DNA of 64,000 nt from Mesorhizobium sp. AR10 (GCF_024746795.1 NZ_CP080524.1:2024001-2088000), one strand, 5' to 3'. Counted from the first letter of the stretch, positions 42,593 to 52,078 are shown. Numbers and translations are program-made. Notes: generated by a model from the sequence alone, not told the origin.

Positions 42593-44043
42593 TCAGGCAC
42601 CGGCCTGCCACGGCAGCATCGCTTCATAGGCGGCGGCCGCTTTCAGCACGGCAAGGTCGCCGCGCGGCGGCCCGATCAATTGCATGCCCATCGGCCTGCC
42701 CTTGGCGTCGAAGCCGACCGGCACGTTGACCGCCGGACAGCCGCCCAGCGTGGCGAAGGCAGAGACCTGCATCCAGCGGTGGTAGCTGTCCATGGTCCGG
42801 CCGGCGACCTCCTGCGGCCAGTGGGTCGCGACATCGAAGGGAAAGACCTGCGCGCTCGGCAGCGCGATGAGGTCGAAGCGGTCGAACAGCGACAGCAGCG
42901 TTCGATGCCAGGATGAGCGTCGAACGGTGGCGGCGTAAACCTGCGGTGCCGTCAGCTGCTGCGCCTGTTCCACTTCCCACAACGCCTCCGGCTTCAGAAG
43001 CCTGCGCTTTGCGGGATCGTCGTAGTGAGCTCTCAGCGCGCAGCCGCTGGTCGCCTGGCGCAGCGTCACGAAGGCCTGCCACAGCGCTTCGAAGTCGACA
43101 TCCGGCACCAGCGGCTTCGCGACGAACGATGCGTCCGCGAGCCGGGCCAGCGCGGCCTCACACAGCTGCAAAATGCCGGGTTCGATGGGCAGATGGCCGC
43201 CGAGATCGCCGAACCAGGCGATGCGGCCGCCAGCCGCAGCCGTTTCCAGCCCTTCGAGGAACGAACCTTGCTTGTAATGCGACAGCGGTGCGCGGGGGTG
43301 GTGACCGGCCTGCTGGTCAAGCAGCAGCGCCATGTCGCGAACGCTCCGGCCCATCGGCCCATCGACGCCCATCTGCGCATGGAAGACATCTAGGTCAGGG
43401 CCGCCGGGAACAAGTCCCTGGGATGGGCGAAAGCCATAGATATTGTTGTAGGCGGCCGGATTGCGCAGCGAGCCGCCAAAGTCGCTGCCGTCAGCGATGG
43501 GAACCATGTCGAGCGCGAGTGCAACGGCCGCTCCACCGCTCGAGCCGCGCCGGCGGTCACGGCCGGATCGAAAGCGTTGAGCGTCGGGCCGAACACGGTG
43601 TTGTAGGTGTTGGAGCCAAGTCCGAATTCGGGAACGTTGGTCTTGCCGATAACGATGGCTCCGGCCTTGCGGACGCGTTCGACGAAGAAATCATCTTCTT
43701 GCGGGACGAAATCGGCAAAGATCGGCGAGCCGAACGTGGTCGTGAGGCCCTTGGTCAGAGCCAGGTCCTTGATGGCGATCGGCAGGCCAAACAGCGGCCC
43801 GGCATGCCCCGCCTGCGCCAGATGGACGTCTGCCGTGTCGGCCTCGTCCAGGATGTCGCTACGCTCGTGCAGCGAGACGATGGCGTTGACCAGCGGGTTC
43901 ACCGCTTCAATCCGGTCGAGGAATGCCACCATCACCTCGCGCACGGACAGGTGACGGCGCCTGATCGCGTCGGCAAGGTCCACGGCGGACAGGCGGCAGA
44001 TATCGCCGGCGGGGGGCACGGCATGTTTGGTTACAGGACGCAT
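42593..44043 (-). pseudogene. Amidase gene interrupted by a frameshift
   Basis: The N-terminal frame (MRPVTKHAVPPAGDICRLS, from 44043) has the catalytic Lys region LFGLPIAIKDLALTKG and continues to VFGPTLNAFDPAVTAG. There the frame changes: the amidase signature GGSSGGAAVALALD and MVPIADGSDFGGSLRNPAA continue in another frame to 42593. Compared with the expected sequence, two extra bases (GC) lie at about 43545-43551, inside the codons of the signature serine. Without a correction the enzyme is inactive; a sequencing or assembly error is equally possible. It starts 8 bases after rbsK, so they are probably cotranscribed. Confidence 0.8.
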
Positions 44044-44051
44044 GGCTTCTT

Positions 44052-44960
44052 CTAGTCGGCGGGTTTCTGCAAAGCAGCATCGACATCGCGCGCCAGCGGG
44101 ATCGACGGCTGGGCGCCCGGCTTCAGGCAGGCGAGCGAACCGGCGGCGGCGGCGCGAGTGAGCGCCTGCTCGAGCGGCAGGCCGGATGACAGACCGGCGG
44201 CGAAATAGCCGCAAAACGTATCGCCGGCGCCGACCGTGTCGACCGGGGTGATCTTCAGCGCCGGAATGGTCAGGAAATCGTCCGGTGTCGCGGCCAGCAC
44301 GCCATCGCCGCCGAGCGTGACGACGATGGTGCGGCCGGTCTTGCCGGCAAAATCGCGCATCCGTGCCGGGCGGTCCCGACCCTTCAGCGACATTGCTTCG
44401 CCGTAGAGGTCGAATTCGGTTTCGTTGGCGACGACATAGTCGGCCTTGGCGAGGAGGGCGGCGGCCTCGCCGCGGAACGGGGCGGTGTTGAGCACGGTGA
44501 TCGCGCCTGCAGCGCGTGCGGCGTCGAGCGCGGCATCGATGGTCTGCAGCGGGATTTCGTGCTGCAGCAGCACGACATCGCCTTTCCCCGGGAAAGCCTT
44601 GGAAAGATCGCCCGGCAGAACCGAGTCGTTGGCGCCAGGCACCACAGCGATCACGTTCTCGCCGTCGGCGCCGACCATGATCAGCGCCGTGCCGGTCGAG
44701 GCGAAGCTTTCGCCGACGCCGGACAGATCGATCTTGCCGTCTCGCAGCAGCGCCAGCGCCTCGGTGGCGAAGTTATCCTTGCCGACCGCGCCGACCATGC
44801 GCACCTTGGCGCCGGCACGGGCGGCCGCCAGCGCCTGGTTGGCGCCCTTGCCGCCGGGCGCGGTGGTGAAACCGGAGCCGCGCACCGTCTCGCCGGGTGC
44901 GGGCAAACGGTCGACATTGGCGATAAGGTCGAGGTTGATCGAGCCGACAACGATAATCAA
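44052..44960 (-). CDS. rbsK: Ribokinase
   Basis: The 302-residue PfkB-family sugar kinase opens VVGSINLDLIANVDRLPAPGET, with GGKGANQALAAARAGA for the sugar site and the anion-hole/catalytic motif DTVGAGDTFCGYFAAGL. It phosphorylates ribose at O-5. The start is TTG at 44960 with AGGAGG just upstream. The amidase pseudogene follows after 8 bases. The nucleoside hydrolase nearby could feed it. Confidence 0.9.
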   Translation of the reverse strand: MIIVVGSINLDLIANVDRLPAPGETVRGSGFTTAPGGKGANQALAAARAGAKVRMVGAVGKDNFATEALALLRDGKIDLSGVGESFASTGTALIMVGADGENVIAVVPGANDSVLPGDLSKAFPGKGDVVLLQHEIPLQTIDAALDAARAAGAITVLNTAPFRGEAAALLAKADYVVANETEFDLYGEAMSLKGRDRPARMRDFAGKTGRTIVVTLGGDGVLAATPDDFLTIPALKITPVDTVGAGDTFCGYFAAGLSSGLPLEQALTRAAAAGSLACLKPGAQPSIPLARDVDAALQKPAD

Positions 44961-45099
44961 GGAATGCCTCCTGCTGAATACGCGGGAAGCTACCCTGTAA
45001 GACCGCTGCTTTCCAGAGCATGCTGATGCGGCAGGCGCTCTGTCATTTCGCCATTCGCTCAGGTCAGCAAGGTGATGTCATTTTCGGCATGAAATGAAA

Positions 45100-45128
45100 A
45101 ACACCGGCGAAAGGTTTTCGCCGGTGTT
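45100..45128 (-). terminator. Rho-independent terminator of the ogt/ada-like gene
   Basis: A perfect 13-bp stem (AACACCGGCGAAA / TTTCGCCGGTGTT) with a 3-base loop lies 17 bases after the stop codon of the gene at 45146. On the minus strand it is followed by TTTTTCATTTC, a U-run, which makes it a textbook terminator. Confidence 0.85.
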
Positions 45129-45145
45129 GCTCCATGTCAACCATT

Positions 45146-46051
45146 TCAGGACGTGATCTGCCCCGCTTCCCAGCCGAGGATGGCGCGCTTGCGCGTCAAG
45201 CCCCAGTGGTAGCCGGTGAGAGCGCCGGATTTGCCGAGAGCCCGATGACACGGCACGACGAAGGACATCGGATTGGCGCCGACTGCGGCACCCACCGCGC
45301 GGCTTGCTGACGGCGCGCCGATGCGGGCGGCGATCGAAGAATAGGTGCAGGCCTTGCCCATTGGGATGCGCAGCAGAGCTTCCCAGACACGGAGCTGGAA
45401 GTCGGTGCCGATCATGACGACGCGCAGCGGCTGATCGGCACGCCACAGCGTCGGATCGAAGATACGAGCGGCATAGGGTGCGGTGGCGGACATGTCCTCG
45501 ACATAGGTTGCGTTCGGCCAGCGGCCCGACATGTCGGCGAAGGCTGCGCGCTCGCCGCCGGCGTCGTTGAAGGCAAGGCCGGCCAGTCCGCGGTCGGTGA
45601 CCATAATCAGGGCGATACCGAACGGCGAGATATGATAGCCGTAGCGGATGGTCAGGCCGGCGCCGCGCGTCTTGTAGTCGCCCGGCGACATCGCCTCGTG
45701 GGTGACGAAGAGATCGTGCAGCCGGCCGGGGCCGGACATGCCAACCTCGAACGAAGCCTCGAGCAGCGGCATGCCGGAATCGAGCAGTTTGCGCGCATGA
45801 TCGAGCGTAACAGCCTGCAAGAAGCCCTTGGGCGATAAGCCAGCCCAACGGGTGAACAGTTTCTGCAGGCCGGTCGGCGTCTCGCCGACTTCCTCGGCCA
45901 ATGTCTCAAGCGAGGGTTGGTCGCGATAGTCCAGGCTGATCTTCTCGATCGCGCGACGCACGACTTCGTAGTCGCTGCCTTCGGGCGTGATGTCGTTCTG
46001 AAGGATGGCTGACGGTTTCATCTGGGCATTCATGGTCATCTGGGCGTTCAT
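45146..46051 (-). CDS. Methylated-DNA-protein-cysteine methyltransferase with AraC-type HTH (Ada-like)
   Basis: The 301-residue protein has an AraC helix-turn-helix region at about 35-130 (AEEVGETPTGLQKLFTRWAGLSPKGFL) and a C-terminal MGMT/Ogt domain with the acceptor Cys in FVVPCHRALGKSGAL. It repairs O6-alkylguanine. Unlike E. coli Ada it has no N-terminal zinc/phosphotriester domain. I chose ATG 46051 because AAGGAG precedes it. The N-terminus contains a duplicated MNAQM. A strong terminator follows. Confidence 0.87.
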   Translation of the reverse strand: MNAQMTMNAQMKPSAILQNDITPEGSDYEVVRRAIEKISLDYRDQPSLETLAEEVGETPTGLQKLFTRWAGLSPKGFLQAVTLDHARKLLDSGMPLLEASFEVGMSGPGRLHDLFVTHEAMSPGDYKTRGAGLTIRYGYHISPFGIALIMVTDRGLAGLAFNDAGGERAAFADMSGRWPNATYVEDMSATAPYAARIFDPTLWRADQPLRVVMIGTDFQLRVWEALLRIPMGKACTYSSIAARIGAPSASRAVGAAVGANPMSFVVPCHRALGKSGALTGYHWGLTRKRAILGWEAGQITS

Positions 46052-46178
46052 GGCAATATCTCCTTGACTGCAAATATCGTTCTTCCCGCCCTTTGCCACC
46101 ACCCGAAACTTGCCTTGTTGCCGCCGGCAACCAGATAGACACTGGCCCACACAGACACAGGCCAAGCAGGGGATGCCG

Positions 46179-46994
46179 ATGGCCGGCGAAAAGGTGAACC
46201 TGACCGGGGCAAGGGAGACCTTGCTGATGACGCTCTACGGCAAGGCGCTGGAGAGTCGGCTGCCGCATTCGCTGCTCGGGGATCGCTTCGCCGATGAGGC
46301 GGTGCGCGCCATCGACTATGATTTCTCACGGCTCAAGGTCGACACCAATCTCGGCATCGGCCTGGCGATCCGGGCCAAGACGTTCGACGTGCGTGTTCAA
46401 GATTTCATCGCCAGGAATCCCGGCGCCATCGTGCTGCATCTCGGCTGCGGGCTCGATACGCGCATCTTCCGCGTCGATCCGCCCGAAGGCGTAGAGTGGT
46501 TCGATATCGACTATCCGGATGTCATCGAACTCAGGCGCAAGCTTTATACTTCGCGGGACCATTATCACCTGGTCGCATCATCGGTAACCGAACCGGATTG
46601 GCTGGCCGAGGTGCCGCACAACCGACCTGCCGTTGTGGTGATGGAAGGACTGACGCCCTATCTTCCGGCCGAGGAGGGGCCACGCCTGTTGTCGCGCCTT
46701 GTTTCGCATCTTGCCAGCGGCGAACTGATGTTCGACGCTTACAGCCGCTTCGGCCTGAAGCTGCTGCGCCTCAACCCGACTATCAGGGCGACGGGCGCCG
46801 AGGTCCACTGGGCGATCGACGACCCGCACGACCTGGAGCGCGTCGTTCCGAAGTTGCGGTTTGTCGATGACATCTCGGCCTACAGCGCTGAACGCACAGC
46901 TCACATGGGCTGGTCCGCGAAATTGTTCATCGGGCTTTGGAGACACATTCCCGCATTGCGCAAAGTCGGCAGGATCTTGCGCTTCCGGTTTTGA
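46179..46994 (+). CDS. Class I SAM-dependent methyltransferase (LCM/PPM-like)
   Basis: The 271-residue protein shows LHLGCGLDTRIFRVDPPEGV (SAM loop), FDIDYPDVIELRRKL and VVMEGLTPYLPAEE, the pattern of the leucine carboxyl methyltransferase-like family, which is common in actinobacterial and rhizobial genomes and methylates small carboxylic acids or polyketides. The ATG at 46179 has AGGGG about 6 bases upstream; the earlier ATG at 46173 overlaps that site. Substrate unknown. Divergent from the Ada-like gene. Confidence 0.82.
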   Translation: MAGEKVNLTGARETLLMTLYGKALESRLPHSLLGDRFADEAVRAIDYDFSRLKVDTNLGIGLAIRAKTFDVRVQDFIARNPGAIVLHLGCGLDTRIFRVDPPEGVEWFDIDYPDVIELRRKLYTSRDHYHLVASSVTEPDWLAEVPHNRPAVVVMEGLTPYLPAEEGPRLLSRLVSHLASGELMFDAYSRFGLKLLRLNPTIRATGAEVHWAIDDPHDLERVVPKLRFVDDISAYSAERTAHMGWSAKLFIGLWRHIPALRKVGRILRFRF

Positions 46995-47004
46995 AGTGAC
47001 GGGT

Positions 47005-47499
47005 CTAACGCGTTCTGGCGGTCGCCAGTGCCCTCGAAAAGGCGGTGGCGAAACTTTCGCGCGAGTCCGGGTCCAGGAAAGACCCGATCGGCACATTCTG
47101 CCCTTGGGCTTCCACTGCCATTCTGGTGATGCCGATCTCGGCGTGGCGGGCGATCGAAAAGCGCGCCCAGAACGGATTGAAGCGATGCGCTTCCGATTTG
47201 CCTGACGGAGCCGTCTTGCGGATGTCGAGGCTGGTGCGCGAGACCGATACCTCCTCGCGGGCGCGGGCGGCACGATAGTTGGCGCGGAAGGCGATGTAGA
47301 CAGCAATCACGTCGAGGCCGAAGAAACCGAACACCGGCCAGGCGCCGCGCGACAGGAAAAACGCGCCGGTCACCACCCAGCCGAACAACAGCGTCCCCAT
47401 CAGGATGGCAAAGCCGGTTTTGCCCAGCGACCGATGCGGTGTCAGCAGCGCATGGAAGAATGGTTCGTCGGCCTGAAATGAGGCGTTTGTGTCGCTCAT
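47005..47499 (-). CDS. DUF2244 domain-containing membrane protein
   Basis: The 164-residue protein begins MSDTNASFQADEPFFHALLTPHRSLGKTGF, has two close membrane segments (about 30-75) and then a soluble part VSRTSLDIRK, matching DUF2244. Function unknown. It starts 22 bases from the divergent nth gene and ends 10 bases after the methyltransferase gene, so it is tightly packed. The start lacks a strong binding site. Confidence 0.82.
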   Translation of the reverse strand: MSDTNASFQADEPFFHALLTPHRSLGKTGFAILMGTLLFGWVVTGAFFLSRGAWPVFGFFGLDVIAVYIAFRANYRAARAREEVSVSRTSLDIRKTAPSGKSEAHRFNPFWARFSIARHAEIGITRMAVEAQGQNVPIGSFLDPDSRESFATAFSRALATARTR

Positions 47500-47521
47500 G
47501 GTGGGATATTATAGGAAGGGA

Positions 47522-48346
47522 ATGACGAGCCCCAAGTCCAAAAATTGCCCCACCCAAGAAATTGAGTTGCCGCCCGGTCGCCGCGACGGCTCGAATGCCA
47601 AGCCGCGCCCCAGGCCGGTGCGGCCCGGGTCGCTCTACAGCCCGGCCGAAGTGCACGAGATCTTCCGGCGGTTTTCCGTTCAGCGGCCGGAGCCGAAGGG
47701 TGAGCTCGAACATGTCAACGCCTTCACGTTGCTGGTGGCGGTGGTGCTTTCGGCGCAGGCGACCGATGCCGGCGTCAACAAGGCGACACGGGCGCTGTTC
47801 CAGGTTGCCGATACGCCGCAAAAGATGTTGGCGCTGGGCGAGGTCAAGGTTGGCGACTACATCAGAACCATCGGGCTCTGGCGCAACAAGGCAAAGAACG
47901 CCATTGCGCTGTCCGAAGTGCTGATCCGCGACCATGGCGGCGAGGTGCCTGACGACAGGGATCAACTGGTCAAGCTGCCGGGTGTCGGTCGCAAGACCGC
48001 CAATGTCGTGCTCAACATGGCCTTCGGCCAGCACACGATGGCGGTCGACACCCATATCTTGCGCATCGGCAACCGGCTGAGCCTGGCGCCCGGCAAGACG
48101 CCGGAGCAGGTCGAGCAAGGGCTGTTGAGGATCATCCCGGACGAGTTCATGCGCCACGCGCATCACTGGCTGATCCTGCATGGCCGCTATGTCTGCAAGG
48201 CGCGCAAGCCGGATTGTCCGGCCTGCGTCATTGCCGACATCTGCAAGGCTCAGGAGAAGACGACCGATGTGCCGGCGCCGCTGGTCGAACTCGCGCCGCT
48301 CGATTCTAATCCTCCTCCACAAACACCTCTTCGCGCTTCTTCTTGA
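47522..48346 (+). CDS. nth: Endonuclease III (DNA glycosylase/AP lyase)
   Basis: The 274-residue enzyme removes oxidised pyrimidines. It has the helix-hairpin-helix LPGVGRKTANVVLN, the catalytic Asp in VDTHILRIGNRL, the Lys region of the same hairpin, and a [4Fe-4S] cluster motif C-x6-C-x2-C-x5-C in CKARKPDCPACVIADIC. The ATG at 47522 has AGGAAGGG close by. A Pro-rich N-terminal extension is present. The 3' end overlaps the convergent tctA gene by about 41 bases. Confidence 0.94.
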   Translation: MTSPKSKNCPTQEIELPPGRRDGSNAKPRPRPVRPGSLYSPAEVHEIFRRFSVQRPEPKGELEHVNAFTLLVAVVLSAQATDAGVNKATRALFQVADTPQKMLALGEVKVGDYIRTIGLWRNKAKNAIALSEVLIRDHGGEVPDDRDQLVKLPGVGRKTANVVLNMAFGQHTMAVDTHILRIGNRLSLAPGKTPEQVEQGLLRIIPDEFMRHAHHWLILHGRYVCKARKPDCPACVIADICKAQEKTTDVPAPLVELAPLDSNPPPQTPLRASS

Positions 48347-49814
48347 CCGCCGGCAGGAAGACGACGACGAGCACGGCGAGCGCGACGAAGAGCAGGCCGG
48401 CGCTGATCGGTCTCGTCACGAAGGTGGTCGGGTCGCCGCGCGAGAGAATCATGGCGCGGCGCAGGTTTTCCTCCAGCAACGGGCCGAGCACGAAGCCGAG
48501 CAGCAGCGGCGCGGGTTCGCAGCGCAGCTTGGTCAGGAGGTAGCCGAGGATGCCGAAGAAGGCGACGGCGTAGAGGTCGTAGACGTTGGTGTTGACGCTG
48601 TACACGCCGATCGAGCAGAACGCCATGATGATCGGGAAGAGCACGTAATAGGGGATCGTCAGGAGCTTCACCCAAAGCCCGATCAGCGGCAGGTTCAGGA
48701 CGATCAGCATCAGATTGCCGATCCACATCGAGGCGATGATGCCCCAAAACAGCGCTGGCTGTTCGGTCGCGACATTGGGGCCGGGCACGATGCCCTGGAT
48801 GATCATCGCGCCGATCATCAGCGCCATTACCGGGTTGGCCGGAATGCCGAGCGTCAGCATCGGGATGAAGGAGGTCTGCGCGCCGGCATTGTTGGCTGAT
48901 TCCGGTCCAGCGACGCCTTCGATGGCGCCCTTGCCGAATTCCTCCGGGTGTTTCGATACGCGCTTTTCGACCGTGTAGGAGGCAAAGGCTGCAAGGATCG
49001 CGCCGCCTCCCGGCAGGATGCCGAGCGCCGAACCGATGATCGTTCCGCGCACGATGGGCGCCGCCATGCGCCGAAAGTCCTCGCGGGTCGGCATAAGGCC
49101 GGAGACCTTGCTGATCAGTACCGAGCGCTCGTGCTCGTTTTCGAGGTTGCGCAGGATCTCGGCGACGCCAAAGACGCCGACCGCCACCGCGACGAAATTC
49201 AGCCCGTCGGCATATTCGCGAATGCCGAGCGTGAAGCGCGGCGTGCCGGTGTAGATGTCGGTGCCGACAATGCCGAGCAGCAGGCCGAGCACGACCATCG
49301 CCAGCGCCTTGACGATCGAGCCGTGGGCGAGCGCGATGGACGAGACGAGGCCGACGATCATCAGCGAAAAATACTCGGCCGCGCCGAATTCCAGCGCTAT
49401 CGCCGTCAGCGGGGGGGCAAAGACGGCGACGAGGAAGGTCGACACCGTGCCGGCAAAGAACGAGCCTATTGCCGCGATCGCGAGTGCTGCCCCGGCGCGG
49501 CCGTTCTTGGCCATCTGGTAGCCGTCGATTGCGGTGACGGCCGACGAGGATTCGCCAGGCATGTTGATCAGAATGGCGGTGGTCGAGCCGCCATATTGCG
49601 CGCCATAGTAGATGCCGGCGAGCATGATGAGCGAGGAAACCGGGTCGCCGATCTGGAAGGTGATCGGTAACAGCATGGCGATGGTTGCGGTGGCGCCGAT
49701 GCCTGGCAGGACGCCGATCAGTGTGCCGAGAAGGACGCCGATCAGGCAGAAACCGAGATTTGCCGGCGTTGTAGCCGTCGAGAAGCCGAGCGCCAAATTA
49801 CTGAGGAGTTCCAT
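48306..49814 (-). CDS. tctA: Tripartite tricarboxylate transporter large permease TctA
   Basis: The 502-residue permease has about 12 membrane segments with the TctA motifs GVLLGTLIGVLPGIGATATIAMLLP, AGIYYGAQYGGSTTAILINMPGESSS and ILPGGGAILAAFASYTVEKR. It forms the Na+/H+-coupled channel of the TTT. I chose ATG 49814 because GAGGAG lies 6 bases upstream; an ATG two codons earlier lies on top of that site. It is the third gene of the unit reading tctC, tctB, tctA on the minus strand. Confidence 0.92.
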   Translation of the reverse strand: MELLSNLALGFSTATTPANLGFCLIGVLLGTLIGVLPGIGATATIAMLLPITFQIGDPVSSLIMLAGIYYGAQYGGSTTAILINMPGESSSAVTAIDGYQMAKNGRAGAALAIAAIGSFFAGTVSTFLVAVFAPPLTAIALEFGAAEYFSLMIVGLVSSIALAHGSIVKALAMVVLGLLLGIVGTDIYTGTPRFTLGIREYADGLNFVAVAVGVFGVAEILRNLENEHERSVLISKVSGLMPTREDFRRMAAPIVRGTIIGSALGILPGGGAILAAFASYTVEKRVSKHPEEFGKGAIEGVAGPESANNAGAQTSFIPMLTLGIPANPVMALMIGAMIIQGIVPGPNVATEQPALFWGIIASMWIGNLMLIVLNLPLIGLWVKLLTIPYYVLFPIIMAFCSIGVYSVNTNVYDLYAVAFFGILGYLLTKLRCEPAPLLLGFVLGPLLEENLRRAMILSRGDPTTFVTRPISAGLLFVALAVLVVVFLPAVKKKREEVFVEED

Positions 49815-49824
49815 GGTCATCTCC

Positions 49825-50286
49825 TCACAATGGCAGCCAAGGGCCGAAGCGCTGGAACGGCAGGCCGAGTGCGTAGCTGAAGACGAGGAACGCAAACAGC
49901 GTCAGGCCGGCCGATAGCACGAGCGCGGTCAGCGGCTTCATGCGGGCGCTGGCAAATGATGCGATCAGCGCCGTCAGGAAGATCGACGGGATGAAGCCGA
50001 GGCCGCGCACCGTCAGGCCGAAGAAGATCGGAGCGGGAAGGATGAACAGCATGCCGCGCCACGCAATGTGGCCGATCGGCTCGCTCTCGAAGCGCACTGC
50101 CTGGACGAGGATGACGACGCCAAGCGCGATCAGGACGATCGCCAGGACCAGCGGGAAATAGCCCGGCCCCATGCGGAAGGCGGTGCCGATTTCGAGGCCG
50201 AGCGACTGCAGCGCGAAAAATGCGCCAAAAAAGATGAACAGCGCGGCGCATATGCCGTTGGTCCTGTCGATTGCAAAAGGCTTCAT
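49825..50286 (-). CDS. tctB: Tripartite tricarboxylate transporter small subunit TctB
   Basis: The 153-residue membrane protein has four predicted segments and the TctB pattern GTAFRMGPGYFPLVLAIVLIALGVVIL. It is the small membrane subunit that pairs with TctA. I chose the ATG at 50286, with GGAGGA upstream; a longer open frame begins in the intercistronic region. Its stop lies 10 bases from the tctA start. Confidence 0.9.
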   Translation of the reverse strand: MKPFAIDRTNGICAALFIFFGAFFALQSLGLEIGTAFRMGPGYFPLVLAIVLIALGVVILVQAVRFESEPIGHIAWRGMLFILPAPIFFGLTVRGLGFIPSIFLTALIASFASARMKPLTALVLSAGLTLFAFLVFSYALGLPFQRFGPWLPL

Positions 50287-50351
50287 GATTTTCCTCCCAG
50301 ACCCGCGCCGCGGGCGCGACGTTGCAATGCGAAAACGGGGGCCGAAGCGAA

Positions 50352-50376
50352 AACGGGGCGCTGGTGGCGCCCCGTT
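50352..50376 (-). terminator. Hairpin between tctC and tctB
   Basis: AACGGGGCGC-TGGTG-GCGCCCCGTT is a perfect 10-bp stem 7 bases after the tctC stop, followed on the minus strand by TTTCGC. It is likely a partial terminator or mRNA 3'-end stabiliser that gives more binding protein than permease. Confidence 0.7.
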
Positions 50377-50383
50377 CAAATCC

Positions 50384-51361
50384 TCAGTCGGCGTACTGGC
50401 CAGCGGCTTCGATGATTGGCTTCCAGCGCGCGATCTCGCTTTCCAGCTTGGCCTTCAGCGCGGCCGGCGTCGCGTCGGCCTCGGGCGACGGCTTGGTGCC
50501 GAGTTCGGCGAAGCGGGCGGCGACGTTCTGGTCCTTCAGCGCGACCTGCAGCGATTTCGACAGGCGTTCGGTGATTTCGGCCGGCGTGCCCTTGGGGGCG
50601 TAGAGGGCGTGCCAGATGCCGACCTGCACCTCGGGAAGGCCGCCTTCCGTCGCCGTCGGGACGTCCGGCAACACATCAAGGCGTTCCGGCGAGGTGACAG
50701 CGTAGGCCTTGATCGTGCCGCCCTGGATCTGCTTGGTGGTGTTGGTCGTCTGGTCGCACATGATGTCGACCTGGCCGCCGAGAAGATCGGTCATGGCCGG
50801 GCCGGTGCCCTTGTAGGGGACGGTGACCAGCGGCGTCTTGATGGCGCTCATGAACAGCATGCCGCATAGGTGCGAGGCCGCACCTATGCCGGCATTGGCG
50901 ACCGTGACCGTATCCTTATTGGCCTTGGCGTACTCGACCAGCCCCTTCAGATCGGTCGGCTCAAGGTCCTTGCGGGCGACGATGGCCATCGGCACCTCGG
51001 TGACGAGGCCGACATATTCGAAGGCGTTCAGCGTGTCGTATGCAAGCTTTCTGTAGAGCGTCGCGCTGGTCGCCATGCCGATATGATGGAGGAGCAGCGT
51101 ATAACCGTCCGGCTCGGCGTTGGCGACGCGGCCCGCGCCCAGCGTGCCGCCGGCGCCGCCGACATTCTCGACGATGACCTGTTGGCCGAGATCCTTCGAC
51201 ATGGCTTCCGCGACGAGGCGCGTGACCGTGTCGGTCGGGCCGCCGGCCGAAAACGGCACCACAACGGTGATGGTTCGTTCGGGATAGGTTTGGGCGTCCG
51301 CGGCGAACGGATAAAGGGTGACGGCAGCGGCGGCAGCGAGTGCATTAACGAACTTTCTCAT
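50384..51361 (-). CDS. tctC: Tripartite tricarboxylate transporter substrate-binding protein TctC
   Basis: The 325-residue secreted protein has a Sec signal peptide (MRKFVNALAAAAAVTLYPFAADA) and the TctC fold: FSAGGPTDTVTRLVAEAMSKDLGQQ, VENVGGAGGTLGA, and YKGTGPAMTDLLGGQVD. GGAGGAG precedes the ATG at 51361. It captures a carboxylic acid in the periplasm for the TctBA permease encoded downstream. Family members bind citrate and other di- or tricarboxylates; substrate not predictable here. Confidence 0.9.
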   Translation of the reverse strand: MRKFVNALAAAAAVTLYPFAADAQTYPERTITVVVPFSAGGPTDTVTRLVAEAMSKDLGQQVIVENVGGAGGTLGAGRVANAEPDGYTLLLHHIGMATSATLYRKLAYDTLNAFEYVGLVTEVPMAIVARKDLEPTDLKGLVEYAKANKDTVTVANAGIGAASHLCGMLFMSAIKTPLVTVPYKGTGPAMTDLLGGQVDIMCDQTTNTTKQIQGGTIKAYAVTSPERLDVLPDVPTATEGGLPEVQVGIWHALYAPKGTPAEITERLSKSLQVALKDQNVAARFAELGTKPSPEADATPAALKAKLESEIARWKPIIEAAGQYAD

Positions 51362-51622
51362 CGTGTTCTCCTCCCAGGATATGAACGCCAACCACTACGC
51401 CGACTTCCTCTCACACCGGCTGTGGATGGAGCAACTATTGTTACAAGCTAGCAGATTGCAATCGGACTCAAACGGCAAACTGCATTTATCCGCAATTGAC
51501 CGCGATCGATGGGTGGAAAGATGTTTGGGGCCTGGGTGGACGCGGATGCGCATGGTGGAAATCTGCGGCTGTGCGTTGGCGAATGCCGGCTGCGGACCCC
51601 TCTGCCCTTCCTTCGATCTATT

Positions 51623-52078
51623 CTAGTAGCCGTAGCCGCGCGCCATCGCCGCCGCAAACACCGGGATTAGCAGGAAGATGAACGCTTCGGCGCGTACATA
51701 GCTGCGTACGGATGCAAGTTCCGCCGCCGGCACCTGGAAGCCGGGGCTGGCGGCGGCCTGCCTGTTCCAGGAGATGAAGCGGATGGTCGGGATGATCGAC
51801 AACAGGCCGACAATGGCGAAGGCTGCCATCTTTGCCCAGAACATCCAGTTGTAGACGTAGAACTCCCAGCCCTTCAGGCCATAGAAGACGCGGCCGATGC
51901 CGACGACGATGATCAGCGTGGCGATGATGCCGTAGTGACGATCAATGCCGGCAAGCCGCTTGAGCGTCGCGGCAGGCAATTCGCTGCGGATCAGGACAAA
52001 CTCGGCGCCTATGATGCCTGCCAGTGAAAATACCAGCAGATGATGGACGATCGCCAGCACAAGATCGGTGGTGTCCAT
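51623..52078 (-). CDS. DUF2214 family membrane protein
   Basis: The 151-residue protein has four membrane segments and the DUF2214 pattern (DLVLAIVHHLLVFSLAGIIGAEFV, YGLKGWEFYVYNWMFWAKMAAF). It is probably an inner-membrane protein of unknown function. A GGGAG/AAAGAG region precedes the ATG. It stands alone between tctC and the small gene at 52245. Confidence 0.85.
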   Translation of the reverse strand: MDTTDLVLAIVHHLLVFSLAGIIGAEFVLIRSELPAATLKRLAGIDRHYGIIATLIIVVGIGRVFYGLKGWEFYVYNWMFWAKMAAFAIVGLLSIIPTIRFISWNRQAAASPGFQVPAAELASVRSYVRAEAFIFLLIPVFAAAMARGYGY

